From an uncultured Lachnospiraceae bacterium (GTDB lineage: Bacteria; Bacillota; Clostridia; Lachnospirales; Lachnospiraceae), in the NCBI GenBank assembly GCA_947626395.1, contig CANQRU010000021.1, positions 1 to 55,719 on the forward strand: a stretch of 55,719 nucleotides of DNA, read 5' to 3'. Numbering within the stretch: the first letter of the stretch is position 1; the number at the start of each line of letters is the position of its first letter. The notes below the pieces were generated by a model. That model was not told the DNA's origin and did not search any database. It saw nothing but the letters and a program-made list of their open reading frames with translations. This document shows, one piece after another, positions 1 through 8,485 of this stretch. The translations under genes and the position numbers were made by a program.

Positions 1-1
1 G

Positions 2-109
2 GACAATATCTACTTTTCAAGGTTCATCCGACCGATGGATCTGGTCGGCAGGCTCAAGATTCCGAGAGCCTATTTTAAATTATATCCTTTAGGTTTATAT
101 TTTAAATAA
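2..109 (+). CDS. possible C-terminal end of an upstream gene (partial)
   Basis: An open frame enters from the left edge and stops at TAA 107-109, giving about 35 residues with a protein-like mix (it contains RPMDLVGRLKIPRAYF). It is followed directly by an AT-rich stretch and a good promoter, as expected for the end of a gene. The fragment is too short to assign to a family, and it could be chance. Confidence 0.3.
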   Translation, partial: DNIYFSRFIRPMDLVGRLKIPRAYFKLYPLGLYFK

Positions 110-124
110 ATTAAAAAAGATATA

Positions 125-153
125 TTGCTTTTTAAAGGATAGTAATGTATAAT
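125..153 (+). promoter_or_regulatory. sigma-A promoter
   Basis: TTGCTT at 125-130 and a perfect TATAAT at 148-153 are separated by 17 bp in AT-rich DNA. The expected start point near 160 lies downstream of the TTG codon at 153, which argues against that codon as the start of the next gene and favours TTG 225. Confidence 0.7.
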
Positions 154-224
154 TGGAAATCATAGAGAAGGATAATCTGCCGTCAGGAAAGGAGTTCACG
201 GCAGTTCAAAGGAGGTGGCTGGCA

Positions 225-686
225 TTGCCTCAGAAAGACGATCACGTGTTTCTTCTGCGCGCCGCCGTCAGGGAGGACGGATGTATCACAGGAACGGTCC
301 GCAGGTTCGGTCTTAAAACGGAAGACATGTCTTTCGCGGGTCTGGATTCGGTGTTTCTGACGATGAATGACTGGATGGACAGCGAGGACCCGCCGGAGAT
401 CAGTGCCGGTCTGCGGTCGTTTAAGGACGGACGGCGTGCGGTGGCTGCATTGCGGGTATGGCAGAGCCGGACGGACATCGCGGGACGCCCCGGGCAGGCC
501 CGGAGAGGCGCTGCCCGCCGGAAGGAGGCATTCCTGGTGCGGATCATTTACCGCCAGCATACCAGCTGGCAGGGAGAGGTTTGCTGGAAGAGTCAGAGAC
601 TGTATTTCCGAAGTACGCTGGAACTGATGGCGCTGATGCATTCGGCGCTGGCGCCGGGGGGATATGAGAAAGAAGCTGCAATATGA
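225..686 (+). CDS. small protein of unknown function
   Basis: This encodes a 153-residue cytoplasmic-looking protein without a signal peptide or membrane segment. I place the start at TTG 225 because AAAGGAGG (208-215) sits at the right distance and the promoter -10 box overlaps the earlier TTG at 153. The C-terminal third (FLVRIIYRQHTSWQGEV, then RLYFRSTLELMALMHSAL) resembles a short conserved pattern I associate with small clostridial proteins of unknown role, but I cannot name a family. The stop overlaps an in-frame ATG at 683 of the following surface-protein frame, so the two genes are probably co-transcribed. A role connected to expression or handling of the surface protein is only a guess. 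Confidence 0.6.
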   Translation: MPQKDDHVFLLRAAVREDGCITGTVRRFGLKTEDMSFAGLDSVFLTMNDWMDSEDPPEISAGLRSFKDGRRAVAALRVWQSRTDIAGRPGQARRGAARRKEAFLVRIIYRQHTSWQGEVCWKSQRLYFRSTLELMALMHSALAPGGYEKEAAI

Positions 687-748
687 GTACGAACAGCAGA
701 ATGGAATCGTGTGCGATTGGAAGAAATAAAAGAAGGAGAGAGGATATT

Positions 749-3700
749 ATGAAAGAGAGGATGAATCAGTCAGGAACGTCAAGACGGACAGCCCGTGTCC
801 TGGCCGGTCTGCTGGCGTTGATAATGGTAATTACGAGTGTCGCGGCGAATGCGCTGCCGGTAAGAGCCGCGGATGGTTTTGTGGGATTTAAGAAGGATGG
901 AGACAGTTTTGTCCCTATCACGGAAGAATACGGAGAACCAGAGGATACGGAAGCTGTCACGGAAGAATACGAAGAACCAGATAATACGGAAGAAATGGCA
1001 TATGATTATCTGGTGAGCGCATATCTGGATGATGAGACTGGAGAATTTATTCCCTGGATATATGGAATATCTGAGAACCCGGATCTGCAGGGAGCGTCCG
1101 AGACGTTGGGACAGGCGCTGCTCAGCACGGATAAGTACCGGGATCTGTATGGAGAACTGGATCCGGAACTGCCCGGTACCTGGAGCGGAGAGAATAAGGA
1201 CGTGCTTGAAGTGTATCCGAACGGCTCTGCACTGGTGGCAGGCGAAGGATATACGGAAGTGATATTCACTTACGCCGGTGACAGAAAGGATGAAGAGAAT
1301 AACGACCTGAAGGAAGATGTCACGTCTGACGATATTCCGAGAAGCACGGACAGTAACGCGTCTTCGTTCTGGCCGGAAGGAGATGTTTCCAGCGATACGC
1401 CTATAAGTACGGATAACAATGCTTCCCCGGACAGTACGGAAACAATGCTCAGGGCGGGGACGCAGTTGAGATGGATGGTAAAGGTCGCGGTTGTCAATCC
1501 GAGACCTCTCGCTCTGGAGGGGGAGATTCTTACGGCACAGGATCTGCAGGACGCCATCGACAAAGCGGAGGCGGGGGCTGTTATAGAATTGACGCACGAT
1601 ATTGTTATGACGGGCGTGAACAGGACGAATGGGGACGGCACAAATGGAACAAAAGACAGTATATTGATTAAGAAACCGATCACGCTGACTTCCGCAGATC
1701 CGGCTAATCCGGTGACCATAAAGAGAGGATGGACAGACGAAGCAGCTGGGAAGTTTTATTCCAAATATCTGCTGGAGGTGAGCGCAGTAAAGGATAGTGA
1801 CAGTATCGGCAGTCTGACGCTTGAGAATATCATTCTGGATGGCGGAAGCGAAGAAGGAATGTCTGGCGCTTCCATCAAAGGGGGAGATACAGAGAAGATG
1901 TCCCTGATCGGAGTCGGGACAAATTCCAAGTCCGGCAACAAGGTGAACAATTATAAGACAGTATTAACGATAGGAAACGGTACGGTTCTTCGAAATAATA
2001 ATAAGCTGAATCAGCTTTTTGCCCCTTTAAAAACAGCCGGCGGGGCGGTTTATTCGTGCGGCCATATTATCATGAATGGCGGACTGATTACAAATTGCAC
2101 AGCCGCTTTTGGAGGCGGCGTGTATATTGAATACAAACCAGGAAGAAGTCAGGAAACTCCAACTTTTGAGATGAATGGAGGAGAGATAAAGGGAAATATA
2201 GCGGGACCTTATAATCAACATATTGGAGGCAAAATTACATATTCGTACGACCAAAGCGGAGGCGGCGGGGTACTTGTGTATGGAGCGGGGGAAATGACGC
2301 TGAAAGGTGGAGTCATCTCGGGCAACGAGGCCGCGTATGGCGGCGGGATCGCCCTGAACGGTCCGTCCGCGAATGGCGCAGGCTATGATCCGCCGGATGA
2401 TCTTACGGAGCAGCTGATCATGGAAGGAGGTACGATCGGCGGAGATTCGCCGGAAGAAGGGAACACAGCCCGAATTAACGGAGGCGGTATCTATATTCAT
2501 ACGAAGAGCGCGGCCCGAATCACAGGAGGTGTTATCAGCTATAACGAAGCTGGAACGGAATATGCGATTGCAACAGACCACCGCCCGGGGAATACTTTTG
2601 GGAAAAAACTGACAAACGGTTATTACGGCGGGGGCGGTATCTATGTCAATGGGCTGGTGCAGAATTCCCTGAAGGTTGGATATCTGAAGGTTTACAATGT
2701 GGAAATCAGTGACAATACGGCGCAGTTCCAGGGGGGCGGCATCGCCGGATGTCCGGCTTCCAATGTTATGGTCAGTCTGACAAGCGGCGGAGTAATCTAT
2801 GACAATACGGGCGGATCCGGTCCAAACGGTGATGCGGATTACAGCGGACAGGAAATATTTATTACAAATAGCAGAAGCTACAGCGACAACGGCGATACCA
2901 AGGAGAGATATCCGAAGGTGAATATCTCTCCGAGTATGCTTGGCGGCGGTTCATATGACTGGAAGGATTCGGAAGGAAATCCAATTGATGAAAGTCTTCT
3001 TAAAGATGAAGAAGAGGGTCTGCGTGAAGAAGTGGCAATCTATTCGGGTGTAACCGCAGAGGACGAAACTGTAAAAACGGCGGTTGGTATGGCGACTACC
3101 CACATTACCCATAATATTTCTCACGCGGCCGGAGGCGGCATCGGCACCAATGGAGATTTGCAGATAGGTTCTTTCAAACCTGGCGAGGAATATATTACGC
3201 TGTATGTCAAAAAAGTATGGGTAAACGATTTCCCGGAGAACCGGCCCAAGGAGCTGACATTCAGACTGTACCGGGATGAAGAAACAGAACCGGTTGAAAA
3301 AGTAACGGTTCCGATCGAGAAACTGTCGAGAGACAGCTATACGCCGCTGTTTACAGTGAAAAAGTATAGGATATATGAAGAAGGTAAGACGTATACATAC
3401 AGGATAGAGGAGGATCCTGTAGATGGGTATGAGAGCCTTATAACAACGTACGGCGACAACACCAAATGGGAAATCACCAACACCGCGCCGGTCAGTCTGA
3501 AGCTGGAGAAGAAAGTGAAGGGCGAGGTTCCGGCGGATGCGGAATTTTCCTTTGATATCAGCCTCAGGCAGGCGGACGGTACGCTCTTTGAAAAGGTGGA
3601 TATACGCAGATATGATGGAGCGACAGAGACGAAAACTTTTACAGACGGGAAGATCACTGTGACATTGAAGGCGGATGAGTCGCTGCAGCTGATGGATCTT

Positions 3701-4885
3701 CCGAAAGGAACGCAGTACGTGATCACAGAAACTTCAACCGGGGCGGCTGCGAAGGTCACAGTTGATAAGCAAATCTACGGTACGGCAAATGGAGTAGGCC
3801 ATAGCAGTGAAATTTCCGAAGGAACGGAAGTACAGGGAACTATGGAGGATATCCGTCAGGCGGTCGTCTATACAAATGCCTGGTACAAATATATGCCGGT
3901 GCAAAAGGTATGGCGGGACTGGGACGGCTCCGAGATAACGTCAGAACTGCCTGAATCCATTACCGTGAAACTGCTGCAGAATGGCGACGAGTACAGAACC
4001 GGTAAGCTGACTTCACAGTCAGGATGGAAATATACATTTGAAGATCTGGACATTAAGGATCCGGAAGGCAATGATTATGTATATTCTGTAAAGGAAGAAG
4101 GTATAGAGGGCTGGAAGAGCGTTACGGAAGGAAATGCCGATAAAGGCTATACGATTACAAACACGCGTATTCCGCCGGATACCAGCCGGTCTGTGATCAA
4201 AGTCTGGGATGATGACGGGGACAGCGACGGCCTGCGTCCGGAGAGCGTCATGGTTCAGCTGAAAGCGGATGGAGAACCTTATGGAGAGCCGGTTGAACTG
4301 AATAAGGACAATGATTGGGGTTCTATCTGGACAGAACTGCCGTCAGTTCACGAAGATGGAACCTGGATTCGTTATTCGCTTGAGGAACTGACGTCCGTGG
4401 ATGGGTACACTTCCGAAGTCACATATAGTGAAGATATCCGTACTTACACGGTGACGAATACGCATGTACCGGAACCGACCGAATCAGAGCCGGATGAATC
4501 AAAGCCGGATGAATCAGAATCATCTGAACCGGCGCCAACGGAACCTGCTCCGACGGAGCCGATACAGCCGACGCAGCCGGGATCGATACAGCCGACGGAA
4601 CCGGCACGGCCGTCAGAACCGGCTCCAACACAGCCCGTCGAGCCGACACCGACGCAGCCGGCAGGCCCGGGGACAGTCGACATCGTGGATGAGGGCGTAC
4701 CGCTGAACCCGATGTCAGTTCTGACAGAAATCGAGGACGAAGACGTGCCATTGGCTTTCCTGGCTCCTCTGACGGGCGATGACAGGCCCGTGGGGGCGGC
4801 GGCCCTGTTTGGACTGATCGCGCTTGGAATGATGGGAGCGTTTGGAATACTGGCTTCGAAGAAGGACGAAGAAGACGCTTCTTAA
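749..4885 (+). CDS. large cell-wall-anchored beta-helix / Cna-B surface protein
   Basis: This is a 1378-residue exported surface protein. ATG 749 is chosen over ATG 683 because AAGGAGAGAGG precedes it and it begins a classic signal peptide (basic MKERMNQSGTSRR, then a hydrophobic core, cleavage after VRA). An acidic segment and an Ig-like stretch are followed (about 1960-2870) by Gly-rich repeats such as GGAVYSCGHIIMNGG and GGGIYIHT, typical of a right-handed parallel beta-helix. Three Cna-B-like modules then run from about 3200 to 4470; each carries KVW near its start and ends in NT. A Pro/Thr/Glu stalk covers about 4465-4675. The C-terminus has APLTGD, a hydrophobic helix and a short charged tail, which is a sorting-signal arrangement, although the motif starts with A rather than L of LPXTG. 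The likely role is adhesion or host-surface contact; the ligand cannot be read. Confidence 0.85.
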   Translation: MKERMNQSGTSRRTARVLAGLLALIMVITSVAANALPVRAADGFVGFKKDGDSFVPITEEYGEPEDTEAVTEEYEEPDNTEEMAYDYLVSAYLDDETGEFIPWIYGISENPDLQGASETLGQALLSTDKYRDLYGELDPELPGTWSGENKDVLEVYPNGSALVAGEGYTEVIFTYAGDRKDEENNDLKEDVTSDDIPRSTDSNASSFWPEGDVSSDTPISTDNNASPDSTETMLRAGTQLRWMVKVAVVNPRPLALEGEILTAQDLQDAIDKAEAGAVIELTHDIVMTGVNRTNGDGTNGTKDSILIKKPITLTSADPANPVTIKRGWTDEAAGKFYSKYLLEVSAVKDSDSIGSLTLENIILDGGSEEGMSGASIKGGDTEKMSLIGVGTNSKSGNKVNNYKTVLTIGNGTVLRNNNKLNQLFAPLKTAGGAVYSCGHIIMNGGLITNCTAAFGGGVYIEYKPGRSQETPTFEMNGGEIKGNIAGPYNQHIGGKITYSYDQSGGGGVLVYGAGEMTLKGGVISGNEAAYGGGIALNGPSANGAGYDPPDDLTEQLIMEGGTIGGDSPEEGNTARINGGGIYIHTKSAARITGGVISYNEAGTEYAIATDHRPGNTFGKKLTNGYYGGGGIYVNGLVQNSLKVGYLKVYNVEISDNTAQFQGGGIAGCPASNVMVSLTSGGVIYDNTGGSGPNGDADYSGQEIFITNSRSYSDNGDTKERYPKVNISPSMLGGGSYDWKDSEGNPIDESLLKDEEEGLREEVAIYSGVTAEDETVKTAVGMATTHITHNISHAAGGGIGTNGDLQIGSFKPGEEYITLYVKKVWVNDFPENRPKELTFRLYRDEETEPVEKVTVPIEKLSRDSYTPLFTVKKYRIYEEGKTYTYRIEEDPVDGYESLITTYGDNTKWEITNTAPVSLKLEKKVKGEVPADAEFSFDISLRQADGTLFEKVDIRRYDGATETKTFTDGKITVTLKADESLQLMDLPKGTQYVITETSTGAAAKVTVDKQIYGTANGVGHSSEISEGTEVQGTMEDIRQAVVYTNAWYKYMPVQKVWRDWDGSEITSELPESITVKLLQNGDEYRTGKLTSQSGWKYTFEDLDIKDPEGNDYVYSVKEEGIEGWKSVTEGNADKGYTITNTRIPPDTSRSVIKVWDDDGDSDGLRPESVMVQLKADGEPYGEPVELNKDNDWGSIWTELPSVHEDGTWIRYSLEELTSVDGYTSEVTYSEDIRTYTVTNTHVPEPTESEPDESKPDESESSEPAPTEPAPTEPIQPTQPGSIQPTEPARPSEPAPTQPVEPTPTQPAGPGTVDIVDEGVPLNPMSVLTEIEDEDVPLAFLAPLTGDDRPVGAAALFGLIALGMMGAFGILASKKDEEDAS

Positions 4886-4919
4886 GCATAACGAATAGAC
4901 GGCACATAATATAACAAGG

Positions 4920-4957
4920 AAGAAGCCTGGAGAGAAGTTTTTCGCCAGGCTTCTTTT
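4920..4957 (+). terminator. intrinsic terminator after the surface protein
   Basis: A 9-bp perfect stem, GAAGCCTGG (4922-4930) with CCAGGCTTC (4945-4953), is followed by TTTTG. Confidence 0.8.
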
Positions 4958-5034
4958 GCGTCTATTGTCTATGTGAAGGCAGAGCCAGTGACGTCCGGCC
5001 GGTATTTCCGTGTAAATAGAGCGCCGGTGACGCT
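4957..5034 (-). repeat. 39-bp palindromic repeat, two tandem units (copy A)
   Basis: Read on the minus strand, two 39-bp units (5034-4996 and 4995-4957) begin AGCGTCACCGGCGCTCT and GACGTCACTGGCTCTGC. The first carries GAGCGTC-ACC-GGCGCTC, which folds to a 7-bp hairpin with one G-U pair. The same unit recurs at 35968, at 37302-37379 and, in coding sequence, at 23108-23185. Confidence 0.7.
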
Positions 5035-5108
5035 CTGTCCGCACTTATTGGGAATGGGTAAGGGATATCATAGTTTGACCTGCATAGAAATGTATAAAAA
5101 TCGAAAAA

Positions 5109-5143
5109 ACAGGTTCCGAAGAACCTGTAATCCGTGGTATAAT
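5109..5143 (+). promoter_or_regulatory. promoter with overlapping perfect palindrome
   Basis: ACAGGTTCCGAAGAACCTGT (5109-5128) is a perfect 20-bp palindrome. TATAAT follows at 5138-5143, and the palindrome covers the place where the -35 box would lie (weak TTCCGA at 5114-5119). This is the layout of a repressor operator or a dimeric activator site for the gene at 5208. The arms are GTTC...GAAC, the opposite order to a Firmicute LexA box. Confidence 0.5.
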
Positions 5144-5207
5144 TAGATATATCCGATAACCCCAAGAAACAGATTGAAACTATAGCATTAGGAAAGGAAT
5201 ATTCACA

Positions 5208-6686
5208 ATGGATCGATCCGTAGAATATTACCGGGAACTTGTCCGCTCTCTTGCGGCATTGCCCGCTGAGGTGGAATGGGCGGAATTTAAGGTGAATAAT
5301 CAGGATCCGGAGAGGATTGCAAAGTATATTTCTGCAATGAGCAATGAAGCGACACTCTGTGACCGGGCATATGGATATATAGTATGGGGAATAACAGACG
5401 ACGCACATGAAATAGTTGGAACAGAGTTTGAATACAGAAAAGCCAAAAAGGGAAACATGGAGCTTGAATTATGGCTTAACAGGCAGGTTAATCCGAAGAT
5501 AGGATTCAAATTTCATGACGTCCCTTTTGAGAACCCTGAAGGCGAGCCTATTCATGTGACATTGATAGAGATTCCGTGCGCGGAAGGCGAGCCAACAAAA
5601 TATGAAAGTGTTGGGTATGTAAGGGTTGGAAGTAACCTGCAGCCTTTGGCGGAATATTTGGAAAAGGAAGCTGAGCTTTGGCGTAAATTTGACAAGACGC
5701 CGTATGAAAAACGTATGTCATATTCTGAAGCAATCGACGATGATGTTGTAACCCTACTGGACTATCCGGGTTATTACAGGACGATAGGTGCTCCGATTCC
5801 GGCAAATAGAGACAAGGTTCTTAAGGATTTGGGGGATGAGAAGTTTATTCATAAGAATGAAGGCGGCACATGGGATATTTCAAATTATGGAGCATTGATG
5901 ATTGCCTCTGACCTTAAAGCTTTCGATAATCTTGCGAAGAAAAGTGTACGTGTGATCAGGTATCCTGGCAGGTCAAGAATGGACGGTATTGGGGAAAAGA
6001 CATTCTATAAAGGATATGCCATCTCATTTGAAGAAATCGTCCAATATATTCTGACGGTGATTCAGCAGGAAGAAATCATTGAGAACGGAATCAGAAGGCA
6101 AAAATATCGTTTTCCGGAGATGGCGATCAGGGAATTACTTGCAAATGTTATGGTGCATCAATCGTTAGAGCAAAGAGGGACGAGTCCGATGGTAGAAATT
6201 TTTTCTGATAGGATTGAATTCTCTAACGCTGGTGCGCCACTCGTGTCGATAGAGCGTATTGTCGATACTGTTCCTTTATCGAGAAATGAGAACATGGCTG
6301 GATTCATGCATAGATGTGGCATTTGTGAGGAGCGTGGAAGTGGATTTGATAAGGTGATAGCAGCAACGCGAGCGGAATCTCTTATTGCGCCAAAAGTTGA
6401 GAATCAGAATAATCAATTTACAAAGGTTACATTATATTCAAAGATTGATTTTGATATGACGACGAAAGAAGATCGTGTGCGTACATGTTATATGATTGCT
6501 TGTCTTGCGTTTGTCACATCTGATGTGGTTACGAATTCTGATATTCGAAATGCGTTTGGATTAGATGAAAAAGAAAAAGTTAAGGCATCCAGGATTATTC
6601 GGGACACGTTGGAAGCGAAGCTCATAAAGCCGGTGGACCCGTCAACGGCTCCGCGGTATATGAAATATGTGCCGTATTGGGCATGA
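5208..6686 (+). CDS. AlbA_2 (Schlafen-like) / HATPase_c_4 regulator-like protein
   Basis: This 492-residue protein resembles COG2865 proteins often annotated as putative transcriptional regulators. The N-terminal part (about residues 15-150) has the AlbA_2 signature: VEWAEFKVNNQDPERIAKYI, then an aromatic IVWGITD strand and YVRVGSNLQPL. The middle (about 295-370) carries the HATPase_c_4-like block FPEMAIRELLANVMVHQS, EIFSDRIEFSNAGAPL and ERGSGFDKVI. A winged-helix-like C-terminus follows (TSDVVTNSDIRNAFGL). Length is normal for the family. AGGAAAGGAAT precedes ATG 5208. In other bacteria such proteins occur alone or beside restriction and defence genes; no such partner is present here. It may regulate its own promoter, which carries a palindrome. 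Confidence 0.8.
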   Translation: MDRSVEYYRELVRSLAALPAEVEWAEFKVNNQDPERIAKYISAMSNEATLCDRAYGYIVWGITDDAHEIVGTEFEYRKAKKGNMELELWLNRQVNPKIGFKFHDVPFENPEGEPIHVTLIEIPCAEGEPTKYESVGYVRVGSNLQPLAEYLEKEAELWRKFDKTPYEKRMSYSEAIDDDVVTLLDYPGYYRTIGAPIPANRDKVLKDLGDEKFIHKNEGGTWDISNYGALMIASDLKAFDNLAKKSVRVIRYPGRSRMDGIGEKTFYKGYAISFEEIVQYILTVIQQEEIIENGIRRQKYRFPEMAIRELLANVMVHQSLEQRGTSPMVEIFSDRIEFSNAGAPLVSIERIVDTVPLSRNENMAGFMHRCGICEERGSGFDKVIAATRAESLIAPKVENQNNQFTKVTLYSKIDFDMTTKEDRVRTCYMIACLAFVTSDVVTNSDIRNAFGLDEKEKVKASRIIRDTLEAKLIKPVDPSTAPRYMKYVPYWA

Positions 6687-6700
6687 GAAAATGACTGATT

Positions 6701-6829
6701 TTAAGTTTCCGTAAGTTTCATCAGGCTCTGAATTGCTTATGGACATGATCCTTTAATGCATGTAGGAATGGCTTAAAATAAGCAAAAAATGAAAAAGACA
6801 GTTTTGAAGTTAAGTTTCTTTAAGTTTCA
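6701..6829 (+). repeat. pair of 20-bp direct repeats made of TAAGTTTC half-units
   Basis: TTAAGTTTCCGTAAGTTTCA (6701-6720) and TTAAGTTTCTTTAAGTTTCA (6810-6829) match at 18 of 20 positions. Each is itself a doublet of TAAGTTTC spaced 10 bp start to start, giving four half-sites on one DNA face. They lie in the otherwise featureless stretch between the AlbA_2 gene and the T-box promoter. Confidence 0.55.
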
Positions 6830-6952
6830 GGACTGCTTTTGAAATACTTTATGAGATCTGCGAATAATGTTATAGAACGAATCCAGCGCTTTGCCTATGC
6901 TGTTCCGTTTGGCAGAATGACTTAGCGGGAAGATTTTGGCGAAAAAAGCATA

Positions 6953-6981
6953 TTGACATCCGAAGTCTTTAGCGCTATAAT
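6953..6981 (+). promoter_or_regulatory. consensus promoter of the T-box / trpXYZ unit
   Basis: Perfect TTGACA (6953-6958) and TATAAT (6976-6981) boxes are 17 bp apart, just upstream of the T-box leader. Confidence 0.85.
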
Positions 6982-6992
6982 ACACTAAACCG

Positions 6993-7330
6993 TTGAGGAA
7001 GAGTAAGTAGGGCCTGTCCCTTTTCACACAGAGAGCCGCGGACGGTGGAAACGCGGCGGAGAATACAGGGCTGAATGGACTTCTGAGGGCGAACGGAAAC
7101 GGCAGCAGCTGCGGAAACGGCGGAGCGCGGGTGAGGACACAGCGTCAGGCCGGGCACAAAGCGCGGCGTCAGCCAGCCGGAGTATGGGAGACAGAGCATG
7201 ACTCTCTGTAAAAAAGGTCTGCATATGAATGTATGCGCAGAGAGGGCGCGCTTGCGCGCGTCAAGCCGGGTGGCACCGCAGGAACAACAATTCCTGTCCC
7301 AGCAGACAAATTGCTGAGACAGGTTTTTTT
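6993..7330 (+). promoter_or_regulatory. tryptophan T-box riboswitch
   Basis: The leader has the landmarks of a T-box RNA. Stem I contains AGAGAGCCG and the distal elements, with the specifier loop in the context GAA-UGG-AC; UGG at 7076-7078 is the Trp codon. The T-box sequence CCGGGTGGCACCGCAGG spans 7266-7282, including the UGGNACCGC core that pairs with the tRNA acceptor end. A terminator follows: CCTGTCCCAGCA (7293-7304) pairs with TGCTGAGACAGG (7311-7322), then eight Ts. Uncharged tRNA-Trp is expected to stabilise the antiterminator and switch the transporter on under Trp starvation. Confidence 0.92.
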
Positions 7331-7430
7331 ATGCCGGTACGCGGGAATAAATAAGGCGAAAGCGGAGTATCCTGCATCCGGCGGGAATCGGGTTCCCGGC
7401 AAAATCCAATCAATGAGGGAGAGAAAGATC

Positions 7431-8468
7431 ATGAAGAAAACAAGAAGAGCATTAGCTGCAATTATGACGGCGGCCATGGCGCTCAGCCTGGCTGCGTGTT
7501 CCGGAAAGACGGAGGCCGGCAAGACCTACAAGGTAGGCATCTGCAATTACGTAGACGACGCTTCCCTGAATCAGATCGTGGACAACATCCAGACCCGGCT
7601 GGCGGAGATCGGCGCGGAGAAGGGCGTCACCTTCGACGTTTCCTATGACAACTGCAACGCCGACGCCAACGTGATGAGCCAGATCGTGTCCAATTTCATC
7701 GCCGACGAGGTGGATTTGATGGTGGGCGTGGCTACGCCGGTGGCGATGAACATGCAGTCGGCGACCGAAGAGAATCAGATCCCGGTGGTATTCGCCGCAG
7801 TGTCCGATCCGCTTTCTGTCGGTCTGGTCGAGTCCCTGGAGGCTCCCGGCAGCAACATCACCGGTACTTCTGATTTCCTGGACACCAACGCGGTCATGAA
7901 CCTGATCTTCGCGCTTGATCCAGAGGCAGATAAGATCGGCCTGCTTTACGATATCGGCCAGGATTCCTCCACGACGCCGATCGCGGCGGCCAAGGAATAT
8001 CTGGACGCTAAGGGCGTCGAGTATGTGGAGCGCACCGGGACCACGGTCGACGAGGTGACGCTGGCGGCCCAGGCGCTGATCGCCGACGGCGTGGACGCGA
8101 TCTTCACGCCCAGCGACAATACGATCATGACGGCGGAGCTTTCCATCTACGAGATGCTGGAGGAGGCGAAGATCCCGCACTACACCGGCGCGGACTCCTT
8201 CGCGTTAAACGGCGCGTTTCTGGGCTACGGCGTAGACTACGCGAACCTGGGCGTGGAGACGGCCAATATGATCGCGGATATCCTGGTGGACGGCGCGGAT
8301 CCGGCAGCGACGCCTGTCAAGACCTTTGACAATGGCACCGCTACGATCAACACGGAAGTCTGCGACGCGCTGGGATATGATTTTAACGAGCTGTCCGAGA
8401 CATTTGCCCCTTACTGCACGGAGGTGAAGGGCATCGTAACGGCGGAGAGCTTCGACGATCTGGATTGA
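7431..8468 (+). CDS. trpX: tryptophan ABC importer, substrate-binding lipoprotein
   Basis: This 345-residue protein belongs to the ABC_sub_bind type. ATG 7431 follows GAGGGAGAGAAAG and starts a lipoprotein signal peptide (MKKTRR, hydrophobic core, lipobox LAAC); the open frame extends further upstream but lies within the T-box leader. The mature part has the two-lobe pattern of the family, for example DLMVGVATPVAMNMQSAT, IPVVFAAVSDP and GVDYANLGVETANM. The tryptophan assignment comes from the UGG-specific T-box directly upstream and the trpXYZ gene order, not from the binding pocket. It would capture substrate outside the membrane for the permease and ATPase that follow. Confidence 0.85.
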   Translation: MKKTRRALAAIMTAAMALSLAACSGKTEAGKTYKVGICNYVDDASLNQIVDNIQTRLAEIGAEKGVTFDVSYDNCNADANVMSQIVSNFIADEVDLMVGVATPVAMNMQSATEENQIPVVFAAVSDPLSVGLVESLEAPGSNITGTSDFLDTNAVMNLIFALDPEADKIGLLYDIGQDSSTTPIAAAKEYLDAKGVEYVERTGTTVDEVTLAAQALIADGVDAIFTPSDNTIMTAELSIYEMLEEAKIPHYTGADSFALNGAFLGYGVDYANLGVETANMIADILVDGADPAATPVKTFDNGTATINTEVCDALGYDFNELSETFAPYCTEVKGIVTAESFDDLD

Positions 8469-8485
8469 TTTTAAGGAGAATCCCC

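Noticed and set aside
5109-5128. LexA (SOS) box at the palindrome
   Set aside because: Firmicute LexA boxes read GAAC-N4-GTTC; here the half-sites are in the opposite order (GTTC-N4-GAAC).
4962-5408. Leftward open frame across the intergenic region and the start of the AlbA_2 gene
   Set aside because: It is generated by the 39-bp repeat plus the antisense of a well-supported gene; there is no ribosome site or family resemblance.
5208-6686. AlbA_2/HATPase protein as part of a defence island
   Set aside because: Such proteins can accompany defence genes, but no nuclease, methylase or other defence partner is adjacent here.
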